Shown piece after piece: positions 26,179-36,928 of a stretch of DNA of 64,000 nucleotides. The stretch lies in NCBI GenBank assembly GCA_017456555.1, contig JAFTJF010000009.1, positions 1-64,000 of the forward strand. Direction: 5' to 3'. This stretch comes from Clostridia bacterium. Lineage in GTDB: Bacteria > Bacillota > Clostridia > TANB77 > CAG-508. A program made the position numbers and the translations under genes. The notes below the pieces were generated by a model. It did no database searches, was not told the DNA's origin, and saw only the letters and a list, made by a program, of their open reading frames with translations. Position 1 is the first letter of the stretch; every line of letters starts with the position of its first letter.

Positions 26179-28962
26179 TTATGCGTTTTTACCGCAACAT
26201 TGTTTGTATTTTTTCCCACTTCCACATGGACATGGATCATTTCTTCCAACTTTTGGTCCATCATTAACAACTGGTTGTGCTTTAGAAGTTTGATTTGTTT
26301 TTGGAGCTGCTGACTCTCCTTCAACACTCATACTATTTACTACAGAATTATCTAAACTTGCATTTGTAATGCTTACTCTAGATTCTCTTTGTGCTGTAGT
26401 TGATGTTTTAGCTATATGAAGCATAATTTTGGCTACTTCTAATTTGATTTGAGATATCATTTCATCAAACATATCTCCACCTTCAAATCTATATTGAACA
26501 ACTGGATCTTTTTGTCCATATGCACGAAGTCCTATACTACTTTTTAACGCATCCATAGTATCAATGTGTTCCATCCATTTTGAATCTACAACCTTTAATA
26601 AAACAACTCTTTCAAGTTCTCTAATATCATTTGCATATTCTTTCTCTTTTTCTTCATAGCTTGCTAAAGCTTTTTCTTTTATTTCTTTTAGCAATTTATC
26701 TGCATTTACTTTATTTTCTTTTAAAGCTTCAACTTCTGGAATATTTAAAGAAACTCTAATTTCATTTAATAAAGCATCTTTATTAAATTTATTGCTTTCA
26801 ATTTCTGCTCTATAAGTATCAACTATCATTTCGCAAGCAGCTTCTATCATGTCTACAATATTTTCTCTGATGTTATCTCCATCTAATACTTTTCTTCTTT
26901 GAGTATATATAATATCTCTTTGAAGATTCATAACATCATCATAGCTTAATACATGTTTTCTCATTGAGAAGTTTCTACCTTCTACTTTACTTTGAGCGCT
27001 TTCGATTGTTCTTGATAACAATTTAGCTTCAATTGGTAAATCTTCTGGAATATTTCCTTTTTCAAATATTGTAGTTATCATATCACCACCAAATATTTTT
27101 AGAAGGTCATCATCTAATCCTAAATAAAATCTACTTTCACCTGGATCACCTTGACGTCCACTACGTCCACGAAGCTGATTATCAATTCTTCTTGATTCAT
27201 GTCTTTCCGTACCAATGATTTTTAAACCACCAGCATTTCTAACTTTTTCTTTTTCGTCTTTAATTTCTTGATTATATTTTTCTTCTAATTCTTTAAATTT
27301 CTTTCTTGCATCTAAAATTTCTTGATCATCTGTTTCATTAAATGCTGTTGCTTGAGCAATTAAACTTTCTTCATATTTTAATTTTCTCATTTCTTGTTTT
27401 GCAAGATATTCGCTATTTCCACCAAGCATAATATCTGTACCACGACCAGCCATATTTGTTGCAATTGTAACAGCACCATATTTACCAGCTTGAGCTATAA
27501 TTTCAGCTTCTTTTTCGTGATTTTTAGCATTTAATACTTCGTGTTTTATTCCTTCTTTGCTTAATAAATTACTTAATTTTTCTGAGTTTTCAATTGAAAC
27601 TGTACCAACTAAAACTGGTTGACCTTTTTCATTTGATTCTTTTATATCTTGAATAACTGCTCTAAATTTTGCCGTTTCATTTTTATAAATAATATCTGAA
27701 TGATCAATTCTTGCTAAAGGCTTATTTGTTGGAATTTCTATAACATCTAAATTATAGATTTCTCTAAACTCTCCTTCTTCAGTCATTGCTGTACCTGTCA
27801 TACCAGCTAATTTTTCATACATTCTAAAATAGTTTTGGAATGTAATTGTTGCTAAAGTTTTTGATTCATCTGCTATTTTTACATTTTCTTTAGCTTCAAT
27901 AGCTTGGTGAAGACCATCATTATATCTTCTACCATACATGATACGTCCAGTAAATTCGTCTACAATAAGAACTTCTCCATCTTTTACTATGTAGTCTATA
28001 TCACGTTTCATAATTCCATTTGCTCTTAATGCAATATTTATATTATGAACTAAATCTGTATTTTGAACATCATTTAAGTTTTCTAGATTAAATTCTTTTT
28101 CTGCTTTTTCTATACCTTTTTGAGTAAGTGTTGCAGATTTTGCTTTTAAATCTACTATATAATCATATTTTTCGTTATCTTCAGTTTGATTTTCATCTTT
28201 TACATCTTCTTCGATTATAACTTTAGCATTTAATTTTTTTACAAATTTATCTGCTAATTTATAATAATCAGAAGATTTGTTTGCTCTACCAGAAATAATA
28301 AGTGGTGTACGAGCTTCGTCAATTAAAATACTATCAATCTCGTCGACAATAGCATAGTTTAATCCTCTTTGAACCATTTCTTCTTTTCTTATAACCATGT
28401 TATCTCTTAAATAGTCAAATCCGAATTCATTATTTGTACCATAAGTTATATCAGCTTGATAAGCTTTTTGTTTTTCTCTATGGTCCATTCTTCCATAAAT
28501 AAGTCCTACAGATAAACCTAAAAATCTATATACTTTTCCCATCCATTCACTATCTCTTTTAGCTAAGTATTCGTTAACTGTAATAACATGAACACCTTTT
28601 CCTGTAAGAGCATTTAAGTATACTGGTAAAGTTGCAACTAATGTTTTTCCTTCACCTGTTTTCATTTCAGAAATTCTACCTTGATGTAAAATAATACCAC
28701 CTATTAATTGAACATCAAAATGTCTCATTCCTAAAACTCTTTTTGAAGCTTCTCTAACAACTGCAAAAGCTTCTGGTAATATATCATCTAAAGTTTTTCC
28801 TTTAGCTAATTCTTCTTTAAAATATGCTGTTTTAGCTGTTAATTCTTTATCAGATAATTTAGAAATTTCTTCTTCTAAACCATTGATTTTATCTACTATT
28901 GGTCTAATTCTTTTTACTTCTTTTTCACTATAGTTTCCAAAGATTTTATCAAAAAGTCCCAT
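26179..28962 (-). CDS. secA: preprotein translocase ATPase SecA
   Basis: The motor that pushes unfolded secretory proteins through SecYEG. The 927 residues include Walker [26 protein letters not shown], the preprotein-binding region, the helicase motifs [11 protein letters not shown] and [18 protein letters not shown], and the C-terminal zinc tail [16 protein letters not shown] that binds SecB or ribosomes. It is slightly longer than the Bacillus protein because of a low-complexity linker before the tail. The start has AGGAGG. It is a single gene. Confidence 0.98.
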   Translation of the reverse strand: MGLFDKIFGNYSEKEVKRIRPIVDKINGLEEEISKLSDKELTAKTAYFKEELAKGKTLDDILPEAFAVVREASKRVLGMRHFDVQLIGGIILHQGRISEMKTGEGKTLVATLPVYLNALTGKGVHVITVNEYLAKRDSEWMGKVYRFLGLSVGLIYGRMDHREKQKAYQADITYGTNNEFGFDYLRDNMVIRKEEMVQRGLNYAIVDEIDSILIDEARTPLIISGRANKSSDYYKLADKFVKKLNAKVIIEEDVKDENQTEDNEKYDYIVDLKAKSATLTQKGIEKAEKEFNLENLNDVQNTDLVHNINIALRANGIMKRDIDYIVKDGEVLIVDEFTGRIMYGRRYNDGLHQAIEAKENVKIADESKTLATITFQNYFRMYEKLAGMTGTAMTEEGEFREIYNLDVIEIPTNKPLARIDHSDIIYKNETAKFRAVIQDIKESNEKGQPVLVGTVSIENSEKLSNLLSKEGIKHEVLNAKNHEKEAEIIAQAGKYGAVTIATNMAGRGTDIMLGGNSEYLAKQEMRKLKYEESLIAQATAFNETDDQEILDARKKFKELEEKYNQEIKDEKEKVRNAGGLKIIGTERHESRRIDNQLRGRSGRQGDPGESRFYLGLDDDLLKIFGGDMITTIFEKGNIPEDLPIEAKLLSRTIESAQSKVEGRNFSMRKHVLSYDDVMNLQRDIIYTQRRKVLDGDNIRENIVDMIEAACEMIVDTYRAEIESNKFNKDALLNEIRVSLNIPEVEALKENKVNADKLLKEIKEKALASYEEKEKEYANDIRELERVVLLKVVDSKWMEHIDTMDALKSSIGLRAYGQKDPVVQYRFEGGDMFDEMISQIKLEVAKIMLHIAKTSTTAQRESRVSITNASLDNSVVNSMSVEGESAAPKTNQTSKAQPVVNDGPKVGRNDPCPCGSGKKYKQCCGKNA

Positions 28963-29113
28963 CTGTAATCCTCCTAATATTTAATGTACTTCACAACTAT
29001 ATCACTATTTAGGTTTTTTTGCAAGGTAATTAAATATCATAAATAAGTATTTTTAGTAATAAAAAATCTTCCTCTTCATAAGATTTAATAATCTATTATA
29101 AAGGAGATTTGAT

Positions 29114-29662
29114 ATGATTATTTATAATATTAAATTAAATAAAAAAGTAATTTTCAAAACCTGTTTAGTTATAATGTTTATCCTTGCTATAAGTATAGGT
29201 ATATTAGGAATAACTAACTTAATAAAATCAATACCTAGAGAAGACAATTTAATTAATGATTCTATTCCCTCTTCAGAAGTTGCAGAAATAAAACCAGAAA
29301 ATTATACAAATATATTAAAATCAGTTCACGAAGATTTAGATACATATATAGGTCAAAAAATATCATTTTCAGGATATGTGTACAGATTAAATGGTTTTAA
29401 AGAAGATCAATTTGTTTTAGCAAGAGATATGGATATTGGAAATAAACAAACTTTAATAGTTGGTTTTTTATGTTCTTATGAAAAAGCCGCTGAATTCGAT
29501 ACATATACTTGGGTAACTGTAACAGGTGAAATAACAAAAGGAAATTATAATGGCGAAATTCCCCTTCTTAAAATAACTTCAATTGAAAAAACAAATAAAC
29601 CAGAAAGCCCAACTGTTTGCATGCCTGATAGTAGTTATGTTCCAACAGCAGTTATATATTAA
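29114..29662 (+). CDS. membrane-anchored DUF1980-like protein
   Basis: The 182-residue protein has an N-terminal membrane anchor (about 12-34, FKTCLVIMFILAISIGILGI) and an external domain. The segment YIGQKISFSGYVYRLNG to FVLARDMDIG, then YTWVTVTGEITKG, matches the layout of the C-terminal half of DUF1980/YcgQ proteins, which have an OB-like fold and usually pair with a permease. The two cysteines usually found in that family are not present. The start follows AAAGGAG. It converges on, and overlaps by four bases, the end of the permease gene at 29659-30738. Confidence 0.7.
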   Translation: MIIYNIKLNKKVIFKTCLVIMFILAISIGILGITNLIKSIPREDNLINDSIPSSEVAEIKPENYTNILKSVHEDLDTYIGQKISFSGYVYRLNGFKEDQFVLARDMDIGNKQTLIVGFLCSYEKAAEFDTYTWVTVTGEITKGNYNGEIPLLKITSIEKTNKPESPTVCMPDSSYVPTAVIY

Positions 29663-30738
29663 TCTTCAACCAAAGAATTCACTATCCCCTTATCTAACAT
29701 TTCTGAAAATACATTTTTTAAAATAATAAGGATGATTGGTCCAACCAATAAACCGATTATTCCTATTATTTTAAAACTTGTATACATAGCGATTAACGTA
29801 AAAATCGGATGAATTCCAATATTATTACTAACAAGTTTAGGTTCGATAAATTGTTTTTCTACTAATGTAAATATATATAATCCAATTATAGAAATACCCA
29901 AATTTGTGTTTCCATTTAAAAATAATATACCTGCCCATGGAAGCATTATAGCACCAGCGCCAAGTATTGGAAGAGCATCTACAAACCCTATTAATATTGC
30001 CATTAATATTGGATATTCTACTTCCATTCCTATTAAATAAAAAATGTTTAATCCTGTAAGTACTACTAAAAAAGTAATTATGCTTAAAGTTATTTCAGCT
30101 TTCAAATAAGCTCCTAAACTTTTTGTTATTTCTTTTGTATGAGTAATAAGTTTTCCCACCATTTTTTTAGATAAGTGATGTTCTAATCTATCTAATATAT
30201 AAAATTTATCAGAAGTAATAAAATAAGTTGCCAAAATAGTAATTATAATATTAATTAGTATATTAGGAATTGATGTTATATATTTTAATACTTTTGTTAA
30301 TATGTTTTTTATATAATCAATAACACTATTAATAAAATCTGTAGTTGACTTTTCAAATACTTTAATTACATCTTCTGATAAATTTAAATTATTTAAGTTT
30401 ATTTTTTCTTTTACATCATTTATAAGATTCATAGATTTATCTAAATACGTATTTAATCCACCCAGTAAATTTGTTGTTTCTGAAATTAATTTTATTCCTC
30501 CATAAATAATAATTCCACTTAAAAGCAAAAAAATAGTTGCAAGTATTATAATACTACATACTTTTCTGCTCATGCTTGTCTTTTTATTTAACCATTTTAT
30601 GATAGGATCTACTATTAGAAATATTATATATGCAATAATAAAAGGAATATAAAAAACACTTAATTTGCAAGCTATAAAAAATAGCACTATTAATAATGCT
30701 ACTAAAATAATTTTTTTACATATAAAAAAATAGTCCAT
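29659..30738 (-). CDS. AI-2E/YtvI-type membrane permease
   Basis: A 359-residue integral membrane protein of the AI-2E transporter superfamily: two paired helices near the N-terminus, an amphipathic central region (INLNNLNLSEDVIKVF), then four to five helices with the family motif GFVDALPILGAG. In spore formers the YtvI subgroup is sporulation-linked; others export small molecules. I cannot choose between these. The start at 30738 follows AGAGGTG; the GTG three codons upstream is part of that site. Confidence 0.88.
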   Translation of the reverse strand: MDYFFICKKIILVALLIVLFFIACKLSVFYIPFIIAYIIFLIVDPIIKWLNKKTSMSRKVCSIIILATIFLLLSGIIIYGGIKLISETTNLLGGLNTYLDKSMNLINDVKEKINLNNLNLSEDVIKVFEKSTTDFINSVIDYIKNILTKVLKYITSIPNILINIIITILATYFITSDKFYILDRLEHHLSKKMVGKLITHTKEITKSLGAYLKAEITLSIITFLVVLTGLNIFYLIGMEVEYPILMAILIGFVDALPILGAGAIMLPWAGILFLNGNTNLGISIIGLYIFTLVEKQFIEPKLVSNNIGIHPIFTLIAMYTSFKIIGIIGLLVGPIILIILKNVFSEMLDKGIVNSLVED

Positions 30739-30851
30739 ATATATCACCTCTTAGTTCTTAATAAAAATTATATTCAAAAATATTGTGATTATTCTCCATT
30801 TTTGAATTATTCTTTAAACTTTGAAATGTATATATGGATTATTATAATATT

Positions 30852-32954
30852 TTATTTTGTTAAATCATCATCTTTAGATTTTTGTTTTAAATGCATGCCT
30901 TGTTGCTGTTGTGTAGGATCATATTTACCTGCAATATCAACACGTATTCTTTCATCAAATTCTTTAGACGAGCTTACATTAGTTCTATTTTCTTCATTAT
31001 TTTTCTCTTCTATATCTGGTTTTTCTGATGGCATAAAAGACTCTTTCATCCTTAATATTTTACTTCTCATATTCTCAAAGAATCTTTTAAATGGATTTTT
31101 TGAAATTGGTTTTAATGAAGTAGATGTATTATCGTTTTCTTGTTGCGCTACTAATTTACTTGCTTCTAATGATTCTTCTGGTTCTTGAGATTTTTCTTTT
31201 GACTCCAATTCAAGTGCTTGTTTTCTAGCAATTTCTTCTGGAGTATCAAAAGATATTTCTTCTTTGATTTTACGGTTTTGTGGTATCATTTCTATTGCTT
31301 GCGCAGAAACAATCTCATTACCTTCTATCATATAAAATGATGGTGTATTAGTATCGTCAGTTGAAATGATTATACTCTCAACAATTTGTATTTTGGCATT
31401 TGGAGATTTTTGTTTAATCTCTTCTTTTAACTTTAAGAAATTATTTACAATTTCTTGCATTGATTGTAAATCTGATAGTGTTATATCGATAATTCCGTCT
31501 GTTTCAGTAATTTCATCACTCGCATCAAGTGTTTTTGATGAATTTGTATATCTTGAAAAATGATTTTCTTGTTTTGTATCGAAAAACAAATTTTCTTGTT
31601 TTCCTTTTTCTGTATTTAACTTTAGTATTTTATAGTCAAAAAGATTAGATAATTTATTCTCATAGCTTAAAGCATGAAATAACTTTTGGTACGTATGAGA
31701 ATCCTCTGGCAGCATTAACTTAGATACTTCGTCTTCAAAATTTATAGCATTTTCTAAATCAGCATTAAAAACACTCTGATATGATTCTAGTTGTTCTGCT
31801 GATATTGTTCCATCTAGAAGTGATTTTTTTATATTATCTATAGTTTTATCAAGAAATCGCGTTCTCAATGTTTCAATCTTTTCATCAAAACTTTTCATCA
31901 CATCGTTTTTACGTTCACCATAAACCAAAACTAAATTTGCCATGCGTCCAAATTTTTGGTATTGTTCTATAGAACAAGAGCCTTCCTCTAATACAGTATC
32001 AAGCTCTTTCATGAAATATTTAGAAATAATAGTTGCATGAATATCATGAAGCAAAACTTTTGATTTTTCACTATAAAAATCATCTTTTTTCGAAAAATAT
32101 TCTTTTATGTTCTCATCTGACTCTAGTTCTAAATTATTCTCTTGAGCAAATCTTTTATATTCAGGGTCTCTTAAAACTCTCCTATATAAATCATTGCTAT
32201 TTAATTTTTGTATATCCTCAAGTATATATTGTGGAACCTTTCCTTCTATTCCATTTTTCAATTTTATTTTACTAGAAAGTAATAGTTTAGCCTCCATATA
32301 ATCCCTAGATTTATCATCATAATCATATATTGAATCAGCTTTTGAAAAAAGTTCTGCACATTCTTCTAATGGCATATCAAGTAAAGGTGCTATATTTTTT
32401 TCAATGTCTCCCTTACCAAATTGCATTACTTTTTCAGGACCTATTGCCATTTCAAACAATCTTACCATATTTGTAAATTTTGTATATGATTTAGGATCTA
32501 ATCCAGCCTTTTCACACACCCAGTTTGTATAACCTTCATTAACTCCTCTTCCAAGTTCGTTATTAGCTCCATGATATATACAATGTATTCCGCTTCCATA
32601 TGCTATTCCAAGTTTTTCACATTCTTCTGGTGTTTTATTAAAGACAGCATGAACACCTTCGTGTAATGTTGTAGCTTTTAAGCTTGAATCTTCTTCGATA
32701 TCTTTAAATGTTAATAAATTTCCATCAAAGCCTTTAGAAAATAAAGTTATTTCTCCTGAGGTCCCTAATGAATATTGTCCTGCGGCTCTTGAATTTAGTT
32801 CATCTGTATAAACTTTTTTAAAATTTTTCTGTAGTCTCTCTTTTACAAATCCTTTTCCATATGTTTTTACAAAAAGTTCACAATTTTCAAGTGTATCAAT
32901 TAAAAATTTTTCTATATATGGTTTTAATTCAGGATTTTCTTTTCTTCTTTCCAT
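30852..32954 (-). CDS. large protein with an N-terminal HExxH zinc-peptidase-like domain
   Basis: A 700-residue soluble protein. Residues 98-102 are HEGVH in a helix (LKATTLHEGVHAVF), and about 38 residues later comes NEGYTNW, where Glu140 could be the third zinc ligand, as in gluzincin-type peptidases. The middle is helical and charged. The last 150 residues are disordered and acidic, ending KYDPTQQQQGMHLKQK. No signal peptide or membrane helix is visible, so it is either cytoplasmic or exported by a non-classical route. It follows the 79-residue gene 32977-33216 by 22 bases, so the two may be an operon. The start follows GGAG. The family is unknown to me. Confidence 0.75.
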   Translation of the reverse strand: MERRKENPELKPYIEKFLIDTLENCELFVKTYGKGFVKERLQKNFKKVYTDELNSRAAGQYSLGTSGEITLFSKGFDGNLLTFKDIEEDSSLKATTLHEGVHAVFNKTPEECEKLGIAYGSGIHCIYHGANNELGRGVNEGYTNWVCEKAGLDPKSYTKFTNMVRLFEMAIGPEKVMQFGKGDIEKNIAPLLDMPLEECAELFSKADSIYDYDDKSRDYMEAKLLLSSKIKLKNGIEGKVPQYILEDIQKLNSNDLYRRVLRDPEYKRFAQENNLELESDENIKEYFSKKDDFYSEKSKVLLHDIHATIISKYFMKELDTVLEEGSCSIEQYQKFGRMANLVLVYGERKNDVMKSFDEKIETLRTRFLDKTIDNIKKSLLDGTISAEQLESYQSVFNADLENAINFEDEVSKLMLPEDSHTYQKLFHALSYENKLSNLFDYKILKLNTEKGKQENLFFDTKQENHFSRYTNSSKTLDASDEITETDGIIDITLSDLQSMQEIVNNFLKLKEEIKQKSPNAKIQIVESIIISTDDTNTPSFYMIEGNEIVSAQAIEMIPQNRKIKEEISFDTPEEIARKQALELESKEKSQEPEESLEASKLVAQQENDNTSTSLKPISKNPFKRFFENMRSKILRMKESFMPSEKPDIEEKNNEENRTNVSSSKEFDERIRVDIAGKYDPTQQQQGMHLKQKSKDDDLTK

Positions 32955-32976
32955 ATTTTTTCTCCATCAAATTCTT

Positions 32977-33216
32977 CTAATAAACTATATTTCCATAATC
33001 TTTTTCAAAAAAAGATCTCACATTTTCTAGTTCACTATCTGGTATTTCATTTATAATATCTTCTGTTATTTCATAGTATTTATATTCAAAATTAAATCCT
33101 TGTTGCTTTAATACAACCATTGCTTTAGCATATTTTTTGTTATTAATTTCTAAAGTATCAATTAGTCTTACATTTTTTTCTAATAATAATTTTTCTTTTA
33201 TTTGTTCTTTATTCAC
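32977..33216 (-). CDS. 79-residue small protein upstream of the putative peptidase
   Basis: A GTG-start gene with GAGGTG seven bases upstream. The protein is a mixed alpha/beta, charged, soluble polypeptide (KEQIKEKLLLEKNVRLIDT; KYAKAMVVLKQQGFNFEYK; acidic C-terminus). It has no recognisable domain. Its position 22 bases before the HEGVH protein suggests co-expression and perhaps a partner or inhibitor role, which is only an inference. Confidence 0.65.
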   Translation of the reverse strand: MNKEQIKEKLLLEKNVRLIDTLEINNKKYAKAMVVLKQQGFNFEYKYYEITEDIINEIPDSELENVRSFFEKDYGNIVY

Positions 33217-33337
33217 CGTATTTCACCTCATCTTATAAAACACGAAAATTAATTTATAATAATTGTGTATAAATTTATATAAGTAATTTTATCATATACA
33301 TATTTTTTTGCAATTAAATTTTTATAAATTTATTGTA

Positions 33338-34015
33338 TTAAAAAAATGAATTAAATCCCATGGGCATTCCTTGAGTTTGAACGTATTGTCTTTGGAATTG
33401 ATTTCTAGCTAATAATTCTTTTATTATAAGAATCCTAATAAGATCTCTAAGTAAAGAATCATTTCTGTTATTTCTGTTGCTTGTAGCTTGCATTGTTTGG
33501 GTTGTTTGCCTATTTGTTTCTGTTGTTCTACTTGAAGAATTGGAACCTGATGTCATATTACTTGAAGAATTCAAATTTGTTTGATTTTCACTTTGAACAT
33601 TTCTTTGTGTAGTTGATTCTCCCTCAAGATCAATTTGCCCTTCTACTATATTAAATACAGTATCCACCATATTATTTAAAGAATCTTCATTTACTATTTG
33701 ATTATTACCATTTGAAACCACCCTTGAAACTACAGGATTAATTATTCTATAAATACTTGGATATAAACTACTCAAATTTTGCATAGGCATCATATTTTGT
33801 TGATTACTATTCATTTGCCCCATAAACATTCCATTTGAATTCATCACTCCCATATTATTTGTCATCATTGGAGTGCCTAAATTTTGATTCATAGAATTTC
33901 CTAACATATTATTTCCCATCATATTGTTTCCGGGATTATTCATATATGTATTATTAGGCATTTGATTATAGTAATATAAATCTTCCATGTAACCATTATT
34001 ATTTGAATAAAACAT
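33338..34015 (-). CDS. Asn/Met/Gln-rich low-complexity protein
   Basis: A 225-residue protein. The first 90 residues are dominated by Asn, Met, Gly and Tyr (YYNQMPNNTYMNNPGNNMMG). A more ordinary middle follows (SSLYPSIYRIINPVVSRVVS), then a Ser/Thr/Asn/Gln stretch, a basic helical segment RDLIRILIIKELLARNQFQ and a Gln/Gly tail. Spore-coat proteins of Firmicutes often have such composition, so a coat or surface role is possible but unproven. The start has AAAGGAGG. Stand-alone gene. Confidence 0.7.
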   Translation of the reverse strand: MFYSNNNGYMEDLYYYNQMPNNTYMNNPGNNMMGNNMLGNSMNQNLGTPMMTNNMGVMNSNGMFMGQMNSNQQNMMPMQNLSSLYPSIYRIINPVVSRVVSNGNNQIVNEDSLNNMVDTVFNIVEGQIDLEGESTTQRNVQSENQTNLNSSSNMTSGSNSSSRTTETNRQTTQTMQATSNRNNRNDSLLRDLIRILIIKELLARNQFQRQYVQTQGMPMGFNSFF

Positions 34016-34123
34016 AAATTTACCTCCTTTATAAAATTGTATGAGGCAAATTTTAATCTATTCTTATATTTGTTAAATAATTTACTCTGCCAACTATACT
34101 TAAAACTTTATTTTGAATAAATT

Positions 34124-34175
34124 AAAAAGAGTCTTATTATGATGAAGTTCAAAAATTCACTTCAACATAATGTCG
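34124..34175 (-). terminator. probable terminator of murD
   Basis: A 12-base stem with one mismatch (TTATGTTGAAGT / ACTTCATCATAA on the minus strand), with a T-run about eight bases later. The distance makes it a weaker call. Confidence 0.5.
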
Positions 34176-34198
34176 ACCCTTTACATTTAATAATTACA

Positions 34199-35620
34199 TT
34201 ATTTAACTATTTCTTTTACATATTGTTTAAATAATTCTCCCCTTTCGGCAAAGTTTTTAAACATATCAAAACTTGCACTTGCTGGTGAGAATAAAACAAT
34301 ATCTCCTTTTATTGCAATTTCATTTGCTTTTTCTACAGTTTGAATTAAAGACTCACATCTATAGATTGGAAAATCATTTCTTTTAGTTTTCTTTAATTCA
34401 GCTTTTACCGCTTTTTCAATTTTATCTGCTGTTTGGCCAAGTAATATTAATGCTTTACAATTATCTAATATTGGTTTTGCTAGTACATTGTAATCTAAGT
34501 TTTTATCATATCCACCAGCAATTAATATAAGATTTTTAAATGAAAAAGCATTTAATCCAGCCATAGTTCTTGTTGGACTTGAACTTACTGAATCATTATA
34601 CCATTTAATTCTTGTTTTGGTTTCTTTAACAAGCTCTAATCTATGTTCAACACCTTTGAATTCTGTTAATACTCTATCAACTGATTCTTTTTTTACTAAA
34701 TCCTTTGTAGCAATAATAGCGCAGCTTGCATTTTCGAAATTATGAACTCCACGAAGTTTCATATTTTTTGTGTCAAACACATGTTTTCTTAATCCATTTT
34801 CAGATACTTTTATTTTTCCATCATCTGTATCTACTAAGTATCCATTTACATTTTTGTTTTTACTACTAAAGAAAACTACTTTTCCTGGAGCCTCTTCAGC
34901 ACAACTTCTAGTAATTTCATTATCGTAATTTAAGATTAATAAGCCATCTTTGTCTTGATATTTAAATATGTTTTTCTTTGCTTCTACATATTCTTCCATG
35001 TCTGCGTGAACATTTAAGTGGTTTGGTGTTATATTTGTTATTACAGATATTTTAGGACTAACTTTCATATTCATTAATTGGAAACTACTTAATTCTAAAA
35101 CAACAATATCTTCTGGTTGCATTTCTCCAATTCTTGTAAATAACGGTGTTCCTATGTTTCCACCTAAGAAACAGTTATGTCCATCTTCTTTTATTATTTC
35201 ATGAATTAATGTTGTAGTTGTTGTTTTTCCATCACTTCCTGTAATACCTATTACTAAACCTGGGCAAAGTTCTATAACCATTTCAATTTCGGTTGTTATT
35301 ATTGCTCCTCTTTCTGCTTCTTTTGCAAGTTCAGGAACTGTTGGAAGACAACTTGGAGAACGGAATATAATATCGAAACCAACTAGTTTTTCTAAGTATC
35401 CTTTTCCAAAAGAAAAACTCATTCCATAATCTACAAGTTTATCTAATATTCTTTTATCTATATCATCTATTTCTTTACCATCAAAAACAGTTACATTTGA
35501 TTTTAAATCATGTAAATAATCAATTAAAGGAATATTGCTAACACCTAATCCGATTACAGCAACTTTTCTTCCTCCTAAATAATTATTAAATTCTACTAGT
35601 TTTTCATTAACGTAATCCAT
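34199..35620 (-). CDS. murD: UDP-N-acetylmuramoylalanine--D-glutamate ligase
   Basis: Adds D-glutamate to UDP-MurNAc-L-Ala in peptidoglycan synthesis in the cytoplasm. The 473 residues contain an N-terminal Rossmann-like domain (VAVIGLGVSNIPLIDYL), the ATP loop GITGSDGKTTTTTL, the Mur motif ITNITPNHLNVH and the C-terminal DSVSSSPTRT with GGYDKNLDY. The length is normal. It is isolated from the usual dcw cluster. The start follows AGGAGG. Confidence 0.96.
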   Translation of the reverse strand: MDYVNEKLVEFNNYLGGRKVAVIGLGVSNIPLIDYLHDLKSNVTVFDGKEIDDIDKRILDKLVDYGMSFSFGKGYLEKLVGFDIIFRSPSCLPTVPELAKEAERGAIITTEIEMVIELCPGLVIGITGSDGKTTTTTLIHEIIKEDGHNCFLGGNIGTPLFTRIGEMQPEDIVVLELSSFQLMNMKVSPKISVITNITPNHLNVHADMEEYVEAKKNIFKYQDKDGLLILNYDNEITRSCAEEAPGKVVFFSSKNKNVNGYLVDTDDGKIKVSENGLRKHVFDTKNMKLRGVHNFENASCAIIATKDLVKKESVDRVLTEFKGVEHRLELVKETKTRIKWYNDSVSSSPTRTMAGLNAFSFKNLILIAGGYDKNLDYNVLAKPILDNCKALILLGQTADKIEKAVKAELKKTKRNDFPIYRCESLIQTVEKANEIAIKGDIVLFSPASASFDMFKNFAERGELFKQYVKEIVK

Positions 35621-35720
35621 TTTACCTCCTTAAATTATTTCTTTTTATTTTGTTTTAGAAATAAATTTCTTTTTTAATCAATAACTCTATTTATATAAGC
35701 AAAACTCTGTTTATTAATTT

Positions 35721-36413
35721 TTAAATACCTAATGGTAGCTTCATTTTGCTTAAAACTAAATCTGTTGATTCTTCTACAGTTTTACAATTTGTTACATCTA
35801 CCTCTTCAGTAATTGAACTAAAGTCGTAAAATCCTGCTTGTTTTTGAAGTTCATCTCTTTTTTGAATATTTTCTCTTATTTCTTCTCTAGTTTCTTTATT
35901 TTCATATTGTATACATTTTCTTTTTACTCTTTCTTCCAAATCTGCAGTAATAAAGAAATGATAATCACAATCTGGATATATTTTCATTACACTTCTTCCA
36001 GAAACAATTACATTATAATTTTCTTTTAATTCATTTATAAATCCTCTTGCAAATATAAACAAATTTTTATTATCTGCACTTCCTCCAACTGTAGAAACAG
36101 CCATTGATGCTTCTTTTGATTGGATTGCGTTTTCATCAACTTTTTCATTGTCTATGTATACAATTGTTTCATTATTTTCGACTTTTATTTGAACTTTGAA
36201 TAAGTCCATCATTTCTTTTATGTCTAAATTTTTTCCTTGTTTTTTAAGTTCTTCTACTTTTGAACCATTTTGCATCATTGCATATACTATTGCTCTATAA
36301 AGGTTTCCACCATTTAGAAGAACTGTGTTTGGTATTCTTTTTATTAATTCTCTACATATACTCGTTTTTCCTGCTCCAACTAATCCTTCAATACCAATAA
36401 CTATATTTGCCAT
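35721..36413 (-). CDS. cytidylate-kinase-like P-loop nucleotide kinase
   Basis: The roughly 230-residue protein starts with IVIGIEGLVGAGKTSICREL, a P-loop typical of nucleoside monophosphate kinases. It continues with NGGNLYRAIVYAMM (the CMP kinase substrate region), VSGRSVMKIYPDCDYHFFI and the lid RDELQKQAGFYDF. These resemble Cmk, which phosphorylates CMP and dCMP, but several positions differ from the housekeeping enzyme, so it may be a paralogue. I place the start at 36413 after AGGGG; the upstream open frame lacks a binding site. Single gene. Confidence 0.8.
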   Translation of the reverse strand: MANIVIGIEGLVGAGKTSICRELIKRIPNTVLLNGGNLYRAIVYAMMQNGSKVEELKKQGKNLDIKEMMDLFKVQIKVENNETIVYIDNEKVDENAIQSKEASMAVSTVGGSADNKNLFIFARGFINELKENYNVIVSGRSVMKIYPDCDYHFFITADLEERVKRKCIQYENKETREEIRENIQKRDELQKQAGFYDFSSITEEVDVTNCKTVEESTDLVLSKMKLPLGI

Positions 36414-36546
36414 TATTTTCCCCTTAATTCCTTTGTTTATTATTACGTTATGCATTATATCAAAATTTTGTTCTTGTATCAATAAAAATGCATAATAAAT
36501 TTATTTTAGTAAATACTATTTTTAGTCAAAGGAGGTGCTTCTTAAG

Positions 36547-36627
36547 ATGTCAAAGAAAAATAAATCAAACAACAACAATTCAAACAATAATAACAACAAT
36601 AACAATAAAACAAATACTGATAGATAG
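36547..36627 (+). CDS. 26-residue asparagine-rich micropeptide
   Basis: A very short frame with a strong binding site (AAAGGAGGTG, eight bases before ATG). The peptide begins MSKKNKS and is then mostly Asn, ending KTNTDR. The terminator at 36749 could serve it. The excellent ribosome binding site is the main evidence that it is real. Asn-rich small proteins are common in spores and coats of Firmicutes, but the role here is unknown. The rest of the 36414-36928 gap holds only this, a terminator and a promoter. Confidence 0.6.
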   Translation: MSKKNKSNNNNSNNNNNNNNKTNTDR

Positions 36628-36748
36628 TTTGAATTTTTATTTTAATTAGTAGCTTTTTAAGCTTATTTTAAACTTGAAAATAATTTATTAATTTTTATAT
36701 ACTTATTTTTAGTATCAATTTTGTTTAATTAGCTATTTTTTAAGAGAG

Positions 36749-36775
36749 CCCTCTTCTAAATTTGAAGAGGGTTTT
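36749..36775 (+). terminator. intrinsic terminator after the micropeptide
   Basis: A perfect eight-base stem (CCCTCTTC / GAAGAGGG), seven-base loop and TTTT on the plus strand, about 120 bases after the 26-residue gene. Confidence 0.85.
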
Positions 36776-36870
36776 ATTTATCTTATTAAAATTTGTAAAA
36801 ACTAATCTTATTTACCTAATCTTTTATTCTGTTCTACTATAAAAAATATCTATATTTTTATTTCTTCATA

Positions 36871-36900
36871 TTGAATTAAAAAGGTTTCATGATATATAAT
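36871..36900 (+). promoter_or_regulatory. probable promoter of the 36929-38875 gene
   Basis: TTGAAT (36871-36876), 18 bases and TATAAT (36895-36900) lie just before the AGGAG of the membrane protein gene. Confidence 0.65.
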
Positions 36901-36928
36901 AAAACAAATATTATTTTAGGAGAAAGAA

